A DNA stretch of 64,000 nucleotides from Glaciihabitans sp. dw_435 (GTDB lineage: Bacteria; Actinomycetota; Actinomycetes; Actinomycetales; Microbacteriaceae): positions 268,293 to 332,292 of the forward strand of contig NZ_JAAVUZ010000004.1 of the NCBI RefSeq assembly GCF_018449675.1, written 5' to 3'. The position numbers and the translations under genes are program-made. The notes beneath the pieces were generated by a model, which was not told the DNA's origin, searched no databases, and was given only the letters and a program-made list of their open reading frames with translations. The stretch's first letter is position 1, and each line of letters opens with the position of its first letter. This document shows positions 55,455 to 63,259 of this stretch, piece by piece.

Positions 55455-55691
55455 ATGGATACTGAACGCTACCTTGGGCTCGGTTTGGAGCCCGTGCTGA
55501 CAACAAGCGAGCTCGCTGAATACCTCGGCGTGCACGTGCAGGCCATCTACGATCTGCGGAACGACGGACGCGGCCCGTCCGGTTTTCGAGTGGGACGCGA
55601 GATCCGCTATCGGATCTCCGATGTGCGTCATTGGCTCGATGACCTGCACGAGCCGCAACCCAGCCTTGCCCTCGCTGAAGGCCAGCTCTGA
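55455..55691 (+). CDS. Excisionase-like MerR/HTH_17 DNA-binding protein
   Basis: A 78-residue protein: a short N-terminus, then the helix-turn-helix LTTSELAEYLGVHVQAIYDL and the wing GFRVGREIRYRISDVRHWLD, typical of HTH_17 excisionase-type proteins. I prefer the ATG at 55455 to that at 55338, because the extra 39 residues show no family similarity. Its stop shares one base with the integrase start (TGATG). It probably directs the integrase to excise the element, or represses it. Confidence 0.85.
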   Translation: MDTERYLGLGLEPVLTTSELAEYLGVHVQAIYDLRNDGRGPSGFRVGREIRYRISDVRHWLDDLHEPQPSLALAEGQL

Positions 55692-56881
55692 TGGCGGGTC
55701 GACCGCGATTGCCAGTGAGTACCTTCGGCACGATCAAGACGGCGAAGGTCGGTCCGGGGCGATACCGCGCGTACACGCGCTTCCGTGATTGGGATGGGGA
55801 AACCCGGCAGGTCAGCGCCACAGGAACCAGCGCCAACGAGGCTGCGGCTGCCCTCAAAGTCGAACTCGTCGGTCGGCACGTCGGCGGCGCTGGCGACTCA
55901 TTGAACGCAGACTCCTCGTTCGAGGCACTGGCCGCCGCCTGGGTCGAGGATTTGCTCATGGACGTCGATCGCGCGGACAGCACGAAAGAGATCTACCAGC
56001 GCGAACTGCGCACGCTGGTTTTGCCGGTCTTCAGTAATTTCACGATCCGCGAGGTGACAGTCGGGCGCATCGAGCCGTTTCTTAAGGAGCAGCGTGCCAT
56101 CTCCTACCCTCGCGCGAAGCACTCGCGAACGATCCTAGGAATGATTCTGGGATTCGCCGTGCGGCGGGGAATCATCCCTCGAAACCCGGTCAAGGACCTT
56201 TCTCGGATGAAGAAGCCCCCGCACACCCCGAAGGCACTCACGACCGAGCAGATCGCTGCCATCCGTGCTGCCGCCCAGAGTTGGCGGACTGAAGAGGGCC
56301 GAATGGGCCCGCAGCCCGACGGCCAGATCCGCGACATCATCGAAGTCATGCTCGGCACCGCTACCCGCATCGGTGAGACCCTGGCACTGAGGAAATGCGA
56401 CGTGGACATGGATGCCGAGCCTCCGCTCGTCTATATCAATGGGACTGTCCTGGTGAAGACGGGAGCGGGTGTGGTTCGGCAGTCGCATCCCAAGACTCAC
56501 GAGTCGAACCGCGTCGTGGGAGTGCCCCAGTTTGCGGCTGAGGTGATCCGCCGCCGCCTTGAGTCGATTGCTGGGGAGGACGACGAGCATCCGCTCTTCT
56601 TCACCTACAAGGGGACGTTGAGAGCGCCGCACAACGTTCGACGCACGTTCCGCGCGATCCTCAAGAACGCGGGACTCGAGGGCCTGGAGATCACGCCGCA
56701 CGCTTTCCGCCGAACCGGGGCAACTCTTCTCGCCAATGAACTTGGTCTGCAGGCTGCGGCCGACGTGCTCGGGCACACCTCAACGTCGACGACGAGAGAC
56801 CACTATGCCGAGCCGGATCGCACTGTGAAAGCGGAGCCAGCGGCAATCATGCAACAACTTGCACCACCAGAAACACAATGA
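55691..56881 (+). CDS. Tyrosine recombinase / phage-type integrase
   Basis: A 396-residue integrase. An AP2-like arm-binding N-terminus (GRYRAYTRFRDWDGETRQV), a SAM-like core-binding domain (about 75-165), and the catalytic domain. The catalytic residues are Arg226 (TRIGETLAL), His337 and Arg340 in TPHAFRRTGA, His362 in LGHTSTSTT and Tyr372 in DHYAEP. All are present, so it should be active. It is coupled to the excisionase-like gene, and its target is presumably the tRNA-Met gene upstream. Confidence 0.95.
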   Translation: MAGRPRLPVSTFGTIKTAKVGPGRYRAYTRFRDWDGETRQVSATGTSANEAAAALKVELVGRHVGGAGDSLNADSSFEALAAAWVEDLLMDVDRADSTKEIYQRELRTLVLPVFSNFTIREVTVGRIEPFLKEQRAISYPRAKHSRTILGMILGFAVRRGIIPRNPVKDLSRMKKPPHTPKALTTEQIAAIRAAAQSWRTEEGRMGPQPDGQIRDIIEVMLGTATRIGETLALRKCDVDMDAEPPLVYINGTVLVKTGAGVVRQSHPKTHESNRVVGVPQFAAEVIRRRLESIAGEDDEHPLFFTYKGTLRAPHNVRRTFRAILKNAGLEGLEITPHAFRRTGATLLANELGLQAAADVLGHTSTSTTRDHYAEPDRTVKAEPAAIMQQLAPPETQ

Positions 56882-56897
56882 GCAGATGGCATGTGCT

Positions 56898-57512
56898 CTA
56901 TAGGACGGGATGGCCTCTAGACGCCCAGGCGCGAGCGTCAGCGGCTAGTTGTGCTCGAGCCACGCGAAGGTGTCGGAGGCGTCCAGGGTTGTCCTTGATG
57001 TTCAATGGCGGGACCCAATACTTGATCACATCAATCTCGACCGCTCCCAGCTGCTTGATGTCCACGTTGTTGGGCATGGGCCATACGGCCAAAGTGAGGT
57101 GCTCATGCATCCATTGAGTTAGAAGGTGGTCCCCGTCTGGCTCCAGTCCGAAGTTCGCAAAGCGCTCTGGATTGTCTTTGTTGCGCGGTACACCGCGAAG
57201 TCCGAGAGGCTCGCGTAACAACGCAGCGAAAGATCGGCGGACGGTCGAACCGCCGGTCCGAGAAGGCACAGCTGGATTGATCGCGAAATGCTGACCCAGC
57301 TCCCGGTGGGCAAGGTTTGACTCGGACTTGCCCACATACAGCGGAATGCCGGCTCGATAGTCGAGACCCAGCTCGGCCCAGCCATCTTGTGCTGCGTGAA
57401 TCGAATACAGTCCCGGAACCGAGCCCACCATGGTCGCGGCATCGGAAATGACCCAGCCGACGGCAGACAAGGTGATGCGAGCTTGTATCGCGTGTTCCTC
57501 GATGATCGTCAC
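56898..57512 (-). CDS. GIY-YIG nuclease domain protein
   Basis: A 204-residue protein. The GIY part is PGLYSIHA (Tyr36) and the YIG part PLYVGKS (Tyr59), followed by Arg70 in AHRELGQHF, Glu159 in LGAVEIDVIKYW and Asn171 in VPPLN. These match the five key residues of the GIY-YIG fold. It lies downstream of the 464-residue gene with a 71-nt gap on the same strand, so they form a two-gene operon. GTG start. GIY-YIG enzymes cut DNA in repair, homing, restriction and anti-phage roles; here an element-borne defence or maintenance role is inferred. Confidence 0.8.
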   Translation of the reverse strand: MTIIEEHAIQARITLSAVGWVISDAATMVGSVPGLYSIHAAQDGWAELGLDYRAGIPLYVGKSESNLAHRELGQHFAINPAVPSRTGGSTVRRSFAALLREPLGLRGVPRNKDNPERFANFGLEPDGDHLLTQWMHEHLTLAVWPMPNNVDIKQLGAVEIDVIKYWVPPLNIKDNPGRLRHLRVARAQLAADARAWASRGHPVL

Positions 57513-57583
57513 GTCGACATGGTCCCATGCTCGAGAGACTTGACGGCTCTTGATTGGTTTTCGCGAATCTCTGTCTGGAGTTC

Positions 57584-58978
57584 TCAGCTAAGGCCTGCAG
57601 TCCGCGCGTCCGGTTCAGGACCGGAACTTGAGATGAGCGTCGTAGTGCTAGTGACAAGATGTCCAGCCGGAGTGAACTGACGGCGCAGACCCCCTTCCTC
57701 GAAGACATGCGCTGCCCCTGGCAGCGCCTCAAATGGGAGTGGGCGAAGCGCGGATGGATTGTGAAATACGGTGAGACCGTCGATCCAGCCTTCCTCGTAG
57801 TCCTCCGTTACCAAATGCGAAAACGCTTCCTCCACACCGTCGGTCGAGTTGGAGAATCGTCGACCAGCATGCTGCGCTCTGACAGTTGGCTCTCCCATAC
57901 CCGCTGCGATGCCCATGCGATTGAACTTGGTGAGGGTCCCGGCCGCGTTGAACGCAACCGCGCTGATGTGCTCCGAGTCCGCCAGCTTGAAGAATCCCGA
58001 CGGCAGCTCCTTGTCGCCCCACTTGATGTTCGTCACCGGCACCTCGACGTCCTGCATTGAGCCATCAATTTCGACTTCTTCGATCCTCACGCCGTACAAA
58101 TACTCGAACAACGCTGACTGGCTCCAGGTCATTGAGAGTTCCCGATGAAAGTCTTGGATGGCGATGACGAAGGGAATGTCCTCTACGCCTTTGCGTTCCC
58201 AATAGCGCTTGTCTAGCTTGGCGCACAGAGGCCCAGAGAAACGGGTGGGCAGGTAGTTGTGGATGTAGTCGAAGGTCGCCTCGCCGGTTTCGGGAACCGG
58301 AACCACCTTGTCAGACGGCGGCGGATTTGCTGTCGTGGCTTCCACATAGAAGTCGCCTTCGAGGCCACGAGCCAGGAAGTCCGGGGCGGGCTTTGGCTGC
58401 TCGACTCTGAGATTTGCCTCCCGAAGCATGGCCCAGAGGTATAGCTCCCAGATCCGAGCATCAAAGGCAGTCGTCTGAAACTGCTCTACGAAAGAGCCGT
58501 CTTGATTCTCGAACCAGCGCATAGCGATCTCAATGAGGCGTCGTGCGGCCACAGCGCTCGGGCTATCCCGGAGATACATAAACCGGGGGTGGAGTTTGCT
58601 CTCCTTAGCCGCTTTCGCGAAGAAGTCCTCTGAAGGCCTCTCATCGCCTTGTGTCCGCGATTGGTCATAGTCGCGATGAACGCGAACCATGCTCGCAGCA
58701 GTGTCGTTGATCACATCAGGGATGTTGGTGTGACTGCCTATCGTGTCTACACCTCGATATCTGCCCGCGAGATCGGGGGCTAACACTGCGCCGTTGAGGT
58801 CTTGATCGGTGAGGTCAAGAAACACAGTCCCAAGTACTCGACCCGGCTTGATCTCCAACCACTCCACTTCCTTGACCAGGGGAAGCAGTCCTGCGCCCCG
58901 CGCCCAGACCACGTGGGCGTTGAATCGCCGCTCGGTGATCGCATGTACTTCCACAGGTTCGATCTGCTCGCTCGCCAA
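57584..58978 (-). CDS. Uncharacterised protein with a possible PD-(D/E)XK-like nuclease core
   Basis: A 464-residue protein without a recognised family name. In the middle lies Glu178 (RIWELYLWAMLREA), Asp200 (KPAPDFLARG) and Glu213 (GDFYVEATT). The order and spacing resemble the E-xn-PD-xn-(D/E)xK nuclease core, but the Lys position is Thr (EAT), so activity is uncertain. The N-terminal 130 residues and the C-terminal part (from about 300, ending in FHNPSALRPLP and a low-complexity tail) are unassigned. TTG start with AGAGGA 6 nt upstream. It is the first gene of the operon with the GIY-YIG gene. Confidence 0.65.
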   Translation of the reverse strand: MASEQIEPVEVHAITERRFNAHVVWARGAGLLPLVKEVEWLEIKPGRVLGTVFLDLTDQDLNGAVLAPDLAGRYRGVDTIGSHTNIPDVINDTAASMVRVHRDYDQSRTQGDERPSEDFFAKAAKESKLHPRFMYLRDSPSAVAARRLIEIAMRWFENQDGSFVEQFQTTAFDARIWELYLWAMLREANLRVEQPKPAPDFLARGLEGDFYVEATTANPPPSDKVVPVPETGEATFDYIHNYLPTRFSGPLCAKLDKRYWERKGVEDIPFVIAIQDFHRELSMTWSQSALFEYLYGVRIEEVEIDGSMQDVEVPVTNIKWGDKELPSGFFKLADSEHISAVAFNAAGTLTKFNRMGIAAGMGEPTVRAQHAGRRFSNSTDGVEEAFSHLVTEDYEEGWIDGLTVFHNPSALRPLPFEALPGAAHVFEEGGLRRQFTPAGHLVTSTTTLISSSGPEPDARTAGLS

Positions 58979-59143
58979 GTTTCGTCCTCTCAGAAGGTTT
59001 GTTCAGGGTATCCGCCAGTCGGAGAACGCGCGACTGAAACGCTCGTTGGTGCGTTGTGCAAAATTCGTCTAGTCAACGATCACCTTCTGGGCAGCGGCGG
59101 GCTTTGTTGACGCGGTGTCGTAGGTCTTCACTACGATCAGCAC

Positions 59144-59893
59144 ATGGCTCAATGCACAGCTCCAAGAGAAGGCCACCGCACTGCAAGTGGTCGCGCGAAC
59201 TGCCCTGCATGCTCGTCCGGATATGGGCGTTCCTACTCGCAGCCTCGGTCATACCCGTCATACCCCACACCGGCCGCGCCTGTGCGGAGGAGCGGGAGCT
59301 TGTCGGGCAGTACCGGCGGCGTGGGAGGCGGTACCGCCCGTCCGGCTTGGCAGCCCAGCGGATCGACTGTCTCGTACACGCAACAGCAGGTGCGCGACCT
59401 TCAGTCTGTACGTGCGGCAACGGTCGTTCGTACACAGGCGAACGATGTATTCCTATGTCATGCCTGGCCCGATCGCCAAGCGGCTGCGAATGACGTCTAC
59501 GAGCTGCTCATCGGAAAAGACGTGTCGGTGTGGTTTAGCGAAGTGAGTCTTCGTCCGGGTACGGATATGCGAGTTGCCATCGACCGCGGGTTGGTGAGTT
59601 CACGCATGGGGATCGTGTTGGTCACTCCCGCCATGCTCGACAAGCTGCGTACCGATCGAAGCATTGCGAGCAATGAGCTGAGCGCGTTGCTGCGTCGAAG
59701 CCTCTTGGTGCCGGTCATGCATGGCGTGACGTTCGAGGAGCTTGACCAGGTCACCCCAACACTCGCGTCGCGAGGTGGATTCAGCACGGCGGAAGAATCG
59801 ATGGAAGACATTGTCGTGAAGATCGCCGAGCTCGTCGGCATCGTCACCGAGGAGGAGGCGGACGAACTAAGCATGAGATCGGTCACGAAGTAG
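59144..59893 (+). CDS. TIR-domain protein with N-terminal zinc motif
   Basis: A 249-residue protein. The N-terminus has Cys4, His11, Cys20 and Cys23 (CTAPREGH and NCPAC), a likely small zinc site. A Ser/Gly/Pro-rich linker runs to about residue 78. The TIR domain covers about 100-240 and opens DVFLCHAWPDRQAAANDVYE; Glu133 in FSEVSLRPGTDM sits where the catalytic Glu of NADase TIRs lies. TIR proteins in bacteria act in anti-phage systems by making or reading nucleotide signals or by depleting NAD. It is transcribed alone and divergently from the nuclease operon. Confidence 0.82.
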   Translation: MAQCTAPREGHRTASGRANCPACSSGYGRSYSQPRSYPSYPTPAAPVRRSGSLSGSTGGVGGGTARPAWQPSGSTVSYTQQQVRDLQSVRAATVVRTQANDVFLCHAWPDRQAAANDVYELLIGKDVSVWFSEVSLRPGTDMRVAIDRGLVSSRMGIVLVTPAMLDKLRTDRSIASNELSALLRRSLLVPVMHGVTFEELDQVTPTLASRGGFSTAEESMEDIVVKIAELVGIVTEEEADELSMRSVTK

Positions 59894-59964
59894 TGCCTAG
59901 AAGCGCGTCCACGATGCCTCACCGTCGATAGGCACTTCAGGCCGGTTCAGGCATGCGGCAGCTC

Positions 59965-60168
59965 TCACACTGAACGGCTCGCCCGACTGTGTTGACGAAT
60001 TCGAGCAATACGGCGACCACTCTGCTTCTTCGACGTCGTGTGCCAGCACCGACAGTATGAACACCAGTGGATGCCGGCGAGATGTGGATATCCACGACGG
60101 CGCAAAATCGAGAGCGCTTTGAGCGCCTCGCTCGGACTTGCGTAAGGTTTTTTGGTACAAGCAGACAT
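59965..60168 (-). CDS. Small zinc-finger-like protein, 67 residues
   Basis: Starts MSACTKKPYASPSEALKALS and contains HWCSYCRCWHTTSKK, then a basic tail. The pattern Cys4, Cys36-x2-Cys39 and His43 resembles small zinc proteins often carried by actinobacterial phages and conjugative elements. The ATG at 60168 is chosen over the frame's upstream codons, since similarity and the GGAAAGGGA site point here. It follows the DUF4913-like gene by 91 nt on the same strand. Probable DNA or RNA binder of unknown role. Confidence 0.6.
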   Translation of the reverse strand: MSACTKKPYASPSEALKALSILRRRGYPHLAGIHWCSYCRCWHTTSKKQSGRRIARIRQHSRASRSV

Positions 60169-60259
60169 AACAGTGCATCCCTTTCCAATGTGGGTTGGGC
60201 CTGCACTGCAATGGCCAGATCTCGCGGTTCTTCGTTGGACCGCCGTCGAGAAAAAGGTA

Positions 60260-60847
60260 TCAGACCGGTTCCGTGCTCGCCTTATTTGTTTCTTCTCGGG
60301 CATAGAAATCAGCCTCGGCCTGACGCCGTCTCGCGGTGTCTTCGATGACGAAGTCCACGAAGTCGTTGTCGCGATCGTTGATCACAATGTCTTCGACCGA
60401 GTCAGCGCTAGGCTCGCCGGGCCAAGCTGTCTGGCGCGTCGGTCGGTCGCGATCCAGTCGTGTACCTGAGCTCGCGATCCAATCGCGGAGGCGCTGGCGG
60501 GCGTCGGCGAAGTCGCGGTGCCAGCCGAAGGGTGCCGAACCGTGTTGGTCTGGGTCGTAGGCGCACAGCCAGTGCAGGTGGAGCGCCGAGAGTTCCCAGA
60601 CGAGTTCGGGGTGTCGATGCCAGAACGGGGGAACAACTGATGCTGGGAGGCCGTAGGTTCGTCGGAGCCAGTTGACCCAGCGGTTGAGTTCGATCCACTC
60701 GGTTTCGGCTTCCTCGGCAGTGAGTAGGTTCCAGTTGATGGGATGTGGCGGCTCCGCTAGGAGCGGCCCTTCGAGTTCGTCGAAGTCGTCGTCGGCTAAG
60801 CGTTCCCCGCTGTCATCGGGGTCCAAGTCGAAAAGCTGTTCGGGCAT
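60260..60847 (-). CDS. DUF4913-like conjugative element protein
   Basis: A 195-residue acidic protein. The core NRWVNWLRRTYGLPASVVPP followed by FWHRHPELVWELSALHLHWL and FGWHRDFADARQRL is characteristic of DUF4913-like proteins that accompany TraG/VirD4-type genes in actinobacterial integrative elements. The first 45 and last 60 residues are low-complexity and charged. An alternative TTG start at 60859 overlaps the SSB stop (TTGA); the ATG at 60847 is given here. It is cotranscribed with SSB. Role unknown. Confidence 0.65.
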   Translation of the reverse strand: MPEQLFDLDPDDSGERLADDDFDELEGPLLAEPPHPINWNLLTAEEAETEWIELNRWVNWLRRTYGLPASVVPPFWHRHPELVWELSALHLHWLCAYDPDQHGSAPFGWHRDFADARQRLRDWIASSGTRLDRDRPTRQTAWPGEPSADSVEDIVINDRDNDFVDFVIEDTARRRQAEADFYAREETNKASTEPV

Positions 60848-60855
60848 AGCCGACT

Positions 60856-61314
60856 TCAAAGGGCGAGCGAGGTTGTGTTCCCGCGAATGGGCCCCGCGTC
60901 CTGCAAGACCATGTTGCCGACCACCGGCGCATCTCGCTCCGTGGCACCGGGCGCACGCCGGGTTCGGTCGACCTCGTAGTTGGTACGGGCGAGGTCGTGG
61001 CCGATCTTCTTGGCGACGAACTCTTCCCGCTCGACGGCTTCGCCATCTCGTTCGACTTGAAAGGAGCGGACGTAGCCTTCGGCCACGAAACTGTCGCCCT
61101 TGGCAAAACGGTCGAGTGCTCGATCGGCAGTAGCACGATACGCGACCATGTCATGGAAACTTGGGTCAAGCTCCGTGAAACCGCCGTCATCCTCGCGTCG
61201 GAAGTGCTGCTGGCCGATCCGGACATAGAAACGACTGTCTCCGTTCTCGGTTACCGAGTGCTGCGGCTCCGAAGCGATGAAGCCGGAAAGAGATAGCTGG
61301 GTGTGAAGCGTCAT
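60856..61314 (-). CDS. ssb: Single-stranded DNA-binding protein, element-encoded
   Basis: A 152-residue OB-fold protein. LSGFIASEPQHSVTENGDSR and FYVRIGQQHFRRE form the first strands, FAKGDSFVAEGYVRSFQVER is the typical SSB strand 4 region, and VAKKIGHDLARTNYEVDRTR ends the fold. There is no acidic DF-type C-terminal tip; it ends in NTTSLAL. AGGAGG lies 9 nt before the ATG at 61314 (a TTG at 61323 is less likely). SSBs of this type accompany conjugative transfer genes. It coats single strands during transfer or replication of the element. Confidence 0.8.
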   Translation of the reverse strand: MTLHTQLSLSGFIASEPQHSVTENGDSRFYVRIGQQHFRREDDGGFTELDPSFHDMVAYRATADRALDRFAKGDSFVAEGYVRSFQVERDGEAVEREEFVAKKIGHDLARTNYEVDRTRRAPGATERDAPVVGNMVLQDAGPIRGNTTSLAL

Positions 61315-61390
61315 GGGACTCAACCTCCTCTAGTCGGGCGGGTCGGTGCGATCCGCGCTCGCTATGAGGTGCGCCGATCCACACTCGCCC

Positions 61391-61678
61391 TCAGTCCTCG
61401 CTGGCAGCGTCCTCCGCTGGTCCGGCCTGGGCTGGCTTCTGCATGAGCATTTCGATTTCGGCGCGATTCGCTCGAAGTTCCTCAGCATCGGATCGCGCAG
61501 TCCACATCCGAAGTCTTGCCACGACGGGTGGCGCGGCGCGCAGGAGAATCAAGCCCGTTCCAAACGGCAGGGTGCGGATTTTGTCGGGGGGCATGATGGC
61601 GACTCTGCGTACGGAGCGTTGCGATGAACGGGAGCCGCGGTCGCCGACTGTGGTCACGCGGCCTCTCGTTTCGACTCA
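61391..61678 (-). pseudogene. C-terminal remnant of a TraG/VirD4-like coupling protein
   Basis: The frame gives VETRGRVTTVGDRGSRSSQR, then SVRRVAIMPPDKIRTLPFGT and GLILLRAAPPVVARLRMWTA. That is the C-terminal end of the TraM-recognition/TraG-type conjugation ATPases of Actinobacteria. All Walker motifs and the membrane part are missing. The upstream end of this frame is a stop at 61676-61678, next to the end of the ArdC-like coding sequence, so the rest of the gene has been deleted. Confidence 0.7.
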
Positions 61679-62039
61679 GTCTGCGCCAAGAAGCCTGGTC
61701 AGCTGGAGCTGAAGAGGCGAAACGTGCCGTGACTGGAGCGAAGATCATGTAGCCCTTCTGGCCCGGCGATACATGTCGACCAAGTGTCAGCCACTGCCCG
61801 AAACCCGCCACGAAGCTGGGCAGAGGTGTGAGCACAGACCCGCGTTCGAAGGCCGCCGCATGCTGGCTCCAGATCAGGAGCGTGTTGTTGAAAGAGCGAG
61901 CTCGGAACCTGGCAGCGAACTCGAGCGCTCGACGCCACTCGTTCCCGGTGACCAAGGTCTCGACTGCGGCGGTCAGGCGTTCGTGAAGTTGGGCGAGCTG
62001 CAGATCCCGAGTGTCTCGCGAGGGCGGATTCCCTGGCAC
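61679..62039 (-). pseudogene. N-terminal part of an ArdC-like protein, truncated
   Basis: From the GTG at 62039 (after AGGAAGG) the frame reads VPGNPPSRDTRDLQLAQLHE, then LEFAARFRARSFNNTLLIWS, GFGQWLTLGRHVSPGQKGYM and APADQASWRRLSRNERP. These match the N-terminal domain of ArdC-like antirestriction proteins that bind single strands and protect incoming DNA. After about 61680 the same frame carries no similarity and runs out at 61482. The C-terminal peptidase domain is missing. A TTGACA-N18-GATCAT promoter may lie upstream at 62240-62211. Confidence 0.7.
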
Positions 62040-62306
62040 AACAATTACCTTCCTCTTTGGCTGCCGCGCGTGAGTGCGTGGCTGACCCAGAGGTGCGCCG
62101 ACCCGTACCTCCAACTCTGGCCGCAACTTGTACGAGTTGAGCATGCTCAACGACCGAGTGAGACTTCGTTCTATCACCAGTTTTGAGCACGCGCAATCCT
62201 TGTTTTGGGCATGATCAAAGCGTAGATTGGTGCCTGTCAATGCCCACTGCACGGGCACACGTAGATCGAACAGCTTTGCCTCGCCCGAGGGTGAAAGGTG
62301 GCCGAG

Positions 62307-62729
62307 ATGACTGAACTCGACAACAAAGCAAAAGCAGAGGACCTCGCCAAGCGCCTTCGGCTACTGCTCGATGTCTCAATCGCTGAGACGGGGACTGAGC
62401 CAACCTTTGGCCAGATCGCTGCGTTCCTCGAGGAGCGCGGCGCCAACCTATCGAGGTCACGTTGGACCTACATGGTGAATGGGCATCGCTACGTCCAGGA
62501 TCCCGCTCTCTTTGAAGGGCTAGCGGCGTTCTTCGACGTCGACCCCGCCTTCCTCGCCGGTGATGCCGGCGTTGGTACACCCGCGAAAGTGAGCGCACAA
62601 CTCGACCTCGTCCGAGCAATGCGATCCGCGCGTGTCAAGTCCTACGCGGCGCGGACACTCGGGGACATCTCGCCTGACGCGCTTCGCGCTATCAGCAAAT
62701 TCCTAGACGAGGAGATCGCGCCAACGTAG
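62307..62729 (+). CDS. XRE-type regulator related to EspR
   Basis: A 140-residue DNA-binding protein. LAKRLRLLLDVSIAETGTEP is followed by the HTH (TFGQIAAFLEERGANLSRSR, YMVNGHRYV) and LAAFFDVDPAFLAGDAG, in the same order as mycobacterial EspR, in which the recognition loop reads S..Y...L..G. The C-terminal helix pair (about 85-138) would make the dimer. A GTG at 62298 is an alternative start; AAAGG fits the ATG. It probably controls the peptidase and membrane protein genes that follow. Confidence 0.8.
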   Translation: MTELDNKAKAEDLAKRLRLLLDVSIAETGTEPTFGQIAAFLEERGANLSRSRWTYMVNGHRYVQDPALFEGLAAFFDVDPAFLAGDAGVGTPAKVSAQLDLVRAMRSARVKSYAARTLGDISPDALRAISKFLDEEIAPT

Positions 62730-62794
62730 CTATCAGAGTGCGAGCGCGCCTCGACGGGACGAGCCCGCGCACATCGGAGAGGATGTGAATTCGC

Positions 62795-63259
62795 ATGACC
62801 ATCGAGATTGACCTGGACCCGTCGCTCGACGAGCTTGTGCTCGGGGCGGCCTTCACTTTCGATGAGCTGGTCGATGCCCTCCAGCGCCAACGTCGCCGGC
62901 GGCTGAGAATCGTAGAACTCAGCGACCTGGGGATTGAGGACGGTTTGTGTGCCGTCTGGATCATGACTGACGCCGAGGATCTCGTGCTTCACGCGCACAG
63001 TGATTCGGCACTTCATCGCCAACAATTCGTTCTTCATGAACTAGCGCACATGATCCTCGGTCACAACGTCGAGGACAACGGCGATGGTCCCGACATCCTT
63101 CTCCCTGACATTTCGTCCGAGACACGCGCCCGGCTGCTAAAGCGCCAAGACCTCGATACCGCCGAGGAGATTCTGGCGGAGTCACTTGCTGATCGCCTCG
63201 CTGCGGCGATTCGGGGAGCTACGATGCAAAGCTCCCGTTACTTGGAAATATTCGGATGA
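62795..63259 (+). CDS. ImmA/IrrE-like zinc peptidase
   Basis: A 154-residue protein with a central zincin motif QQFVLHELAHMILGH (HELAH at 81-85) and a Glu further on (EEILAESLADRLA) that may be the third zinc ligand. Such proteins cleave a partner XRE repressor in integrative elements and Deinococcus-type responses. The start ATG has GAGAGG 10-12 nt upstream. It follows the EspR-like gene by 65 nt and overlaps the next by 4 nt, so the three form one unit. Confidence 0.8.
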   Translation: MTIEIDLDPSLDELVLGAAFTFDELVDALQRQRRRRLRIVELSDLGIEDGLCAVWIMTDAEDLVLHAHSDSALHRQQFVLHELAHMILGHNVEDNGDGPDILLPDISSETRARLLKRQDLDTAEEILAESLADRLAAAIRGATMQSSRYLEIFG

